A DNA stretch of 5,927 nt from Archaeoglobales archaeon (GTDB lineage: Archaea > Halobacteriota > Archaeoglobi > Archaeoglobales > Archaeoglobaceae): the NCBI GenBank assembly GCA_003663055.1, contig QMZF01000077.1, positions 1-5,927 on the forward strand, given 5' to 3'. Of the stretch, positions 5,693 through 5,927 are shown one piece after another (the first letter of the stretch is position 1; each line of letters starts with the position of its first letter). The position numbers and the translations under genes are program-made. The notes beneath the pieces were generated by a model. It was not told where the DNA came from. It did not search any database and was given only the letters and a program-made list of their open reading frames with translations.

Positions 5693-5927
5693 TGCATGCC
5701 TTCTCGGCGTAAATTGCAGGTATGATGCAGGTTCTGTTTTAAATAAAAGCGTTTTCAGGTTTTTAGAAGAAAATAAACTTAATCCTATCCCTGTGTGCCC
5801 CGAGCAGTTAGCAGGTTTCCCAACACCGAGAAAGAAGTGCGAGATAAGAGATGGGGATGGCTTTGATGTAATTGATGGAAGAGCGAAGGTTTACACGGAG
5901 GATGGGGAAGATGTAACAGAACTTTTC
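5646..5927 (+). CDS. DUF523 family protein, N-terminal part
   Basis: The frame runs off the window after 94 codons without a stop. The family is recognised by SACLLGVNCRYDAGSV (16-31), PVCPEQLAGFPTPRKKCEI (49-67) and GDGFDVIDGRAKVYTEDG (70-87), which match the DUF523 pattern SACLLGxxCRYDG...VCPExxGGxPTPRxxxEI. Cysteines C18, C24, C51 and C65 could form a metal or Fe-S site (inference). The biochemical function is not established as far as I know. The only in-frame start I see is ATG 5646, which overlaps the methyltransferase by 47 bases and adds about 12 residues before the usual family start at (I)LVSACLLG; no clear ribosome binding site precedes it. The family call is firm, the start is not. 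Overlap with the methyltransferase suggests co-transcription. Confidence 0.85.
   Translation, partial: MYTDTTTSCSGNALVSACLLGVNCRYDAGSVLNKSVFRFLEENKLNPIPVCPEQLAGFPTPRKKCEIRDGDGFDVIDGRAKVYTEDGEDVTELF

Overview
The window looks like chromosomal DNA from a thermophilic euryarchaeon. The family mix (archaeal release factor aRF1, a zinc-finger RPA followed by an RPA-associated protein, GGTGA-type ribosome binding sites, heavy AGA/AGG/ATA codon use) fits the Archaeoglobales (Archaeoglobus, Geoglobus, Ferroglobus). That placement is an inference from protein flavour, not from a marker comparison. All convincing intact genes lie on the + strand.

Layout. (1) 1-221: the 3' end of a cis-prenyltransferase (undecaprenyl-diphosphate-synthase family), followed after 34 bases by the complete aRF1 gene (256-1470). 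(2) 1471-1865: a 395-base gene-poor stretch with two hairpins, each followed by a T-rich tract (probable terminators), then a T-rich and apparently non-coding segment, then a weak promoter candidate. (3) 1866-4613: a tight three-gene unit, RPA large subunit, RPA-associated OB-fold protein and class I/II aminotransferase. The first two overlap by 4 bases and the third starts 1 base after the second ends; each downstream start has its own GGTGA site. (4) 4614-about 5131: a gene graveyard. The + strand carries a frameshifted, internally deleted scrap of a siderophore/cobalamin-type ABC ATPase. The - strand carries a second broken reading frame that can be reassembled from three or four frames. 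They meet at an 8-base tandem duplication. (5) 5150-5927: a small SAM-dependent methyltransferase, apparently with its own TATA box, overlapping the start of a DUF523-family gene that runs off the window.

How the genes work together. Region 1 pairs lipid-carrier or dolichol-type isoprenoid synthesis with translation termination. Region 3 encodes the single-stranded-DNA-binding machinery (RPA plus partner) and a metabolic aminotransferase that looks co-transcribed and translationally coupled with it. Region 5 is a methyltransferase/DUF523 pair of unknown joint role.

Most of the window is ordinary housekeeping. I did not find a convincing new system. The least explained part is 4614-5131, where two decayed genes meet head to head and one belongs to a family I cannot name.
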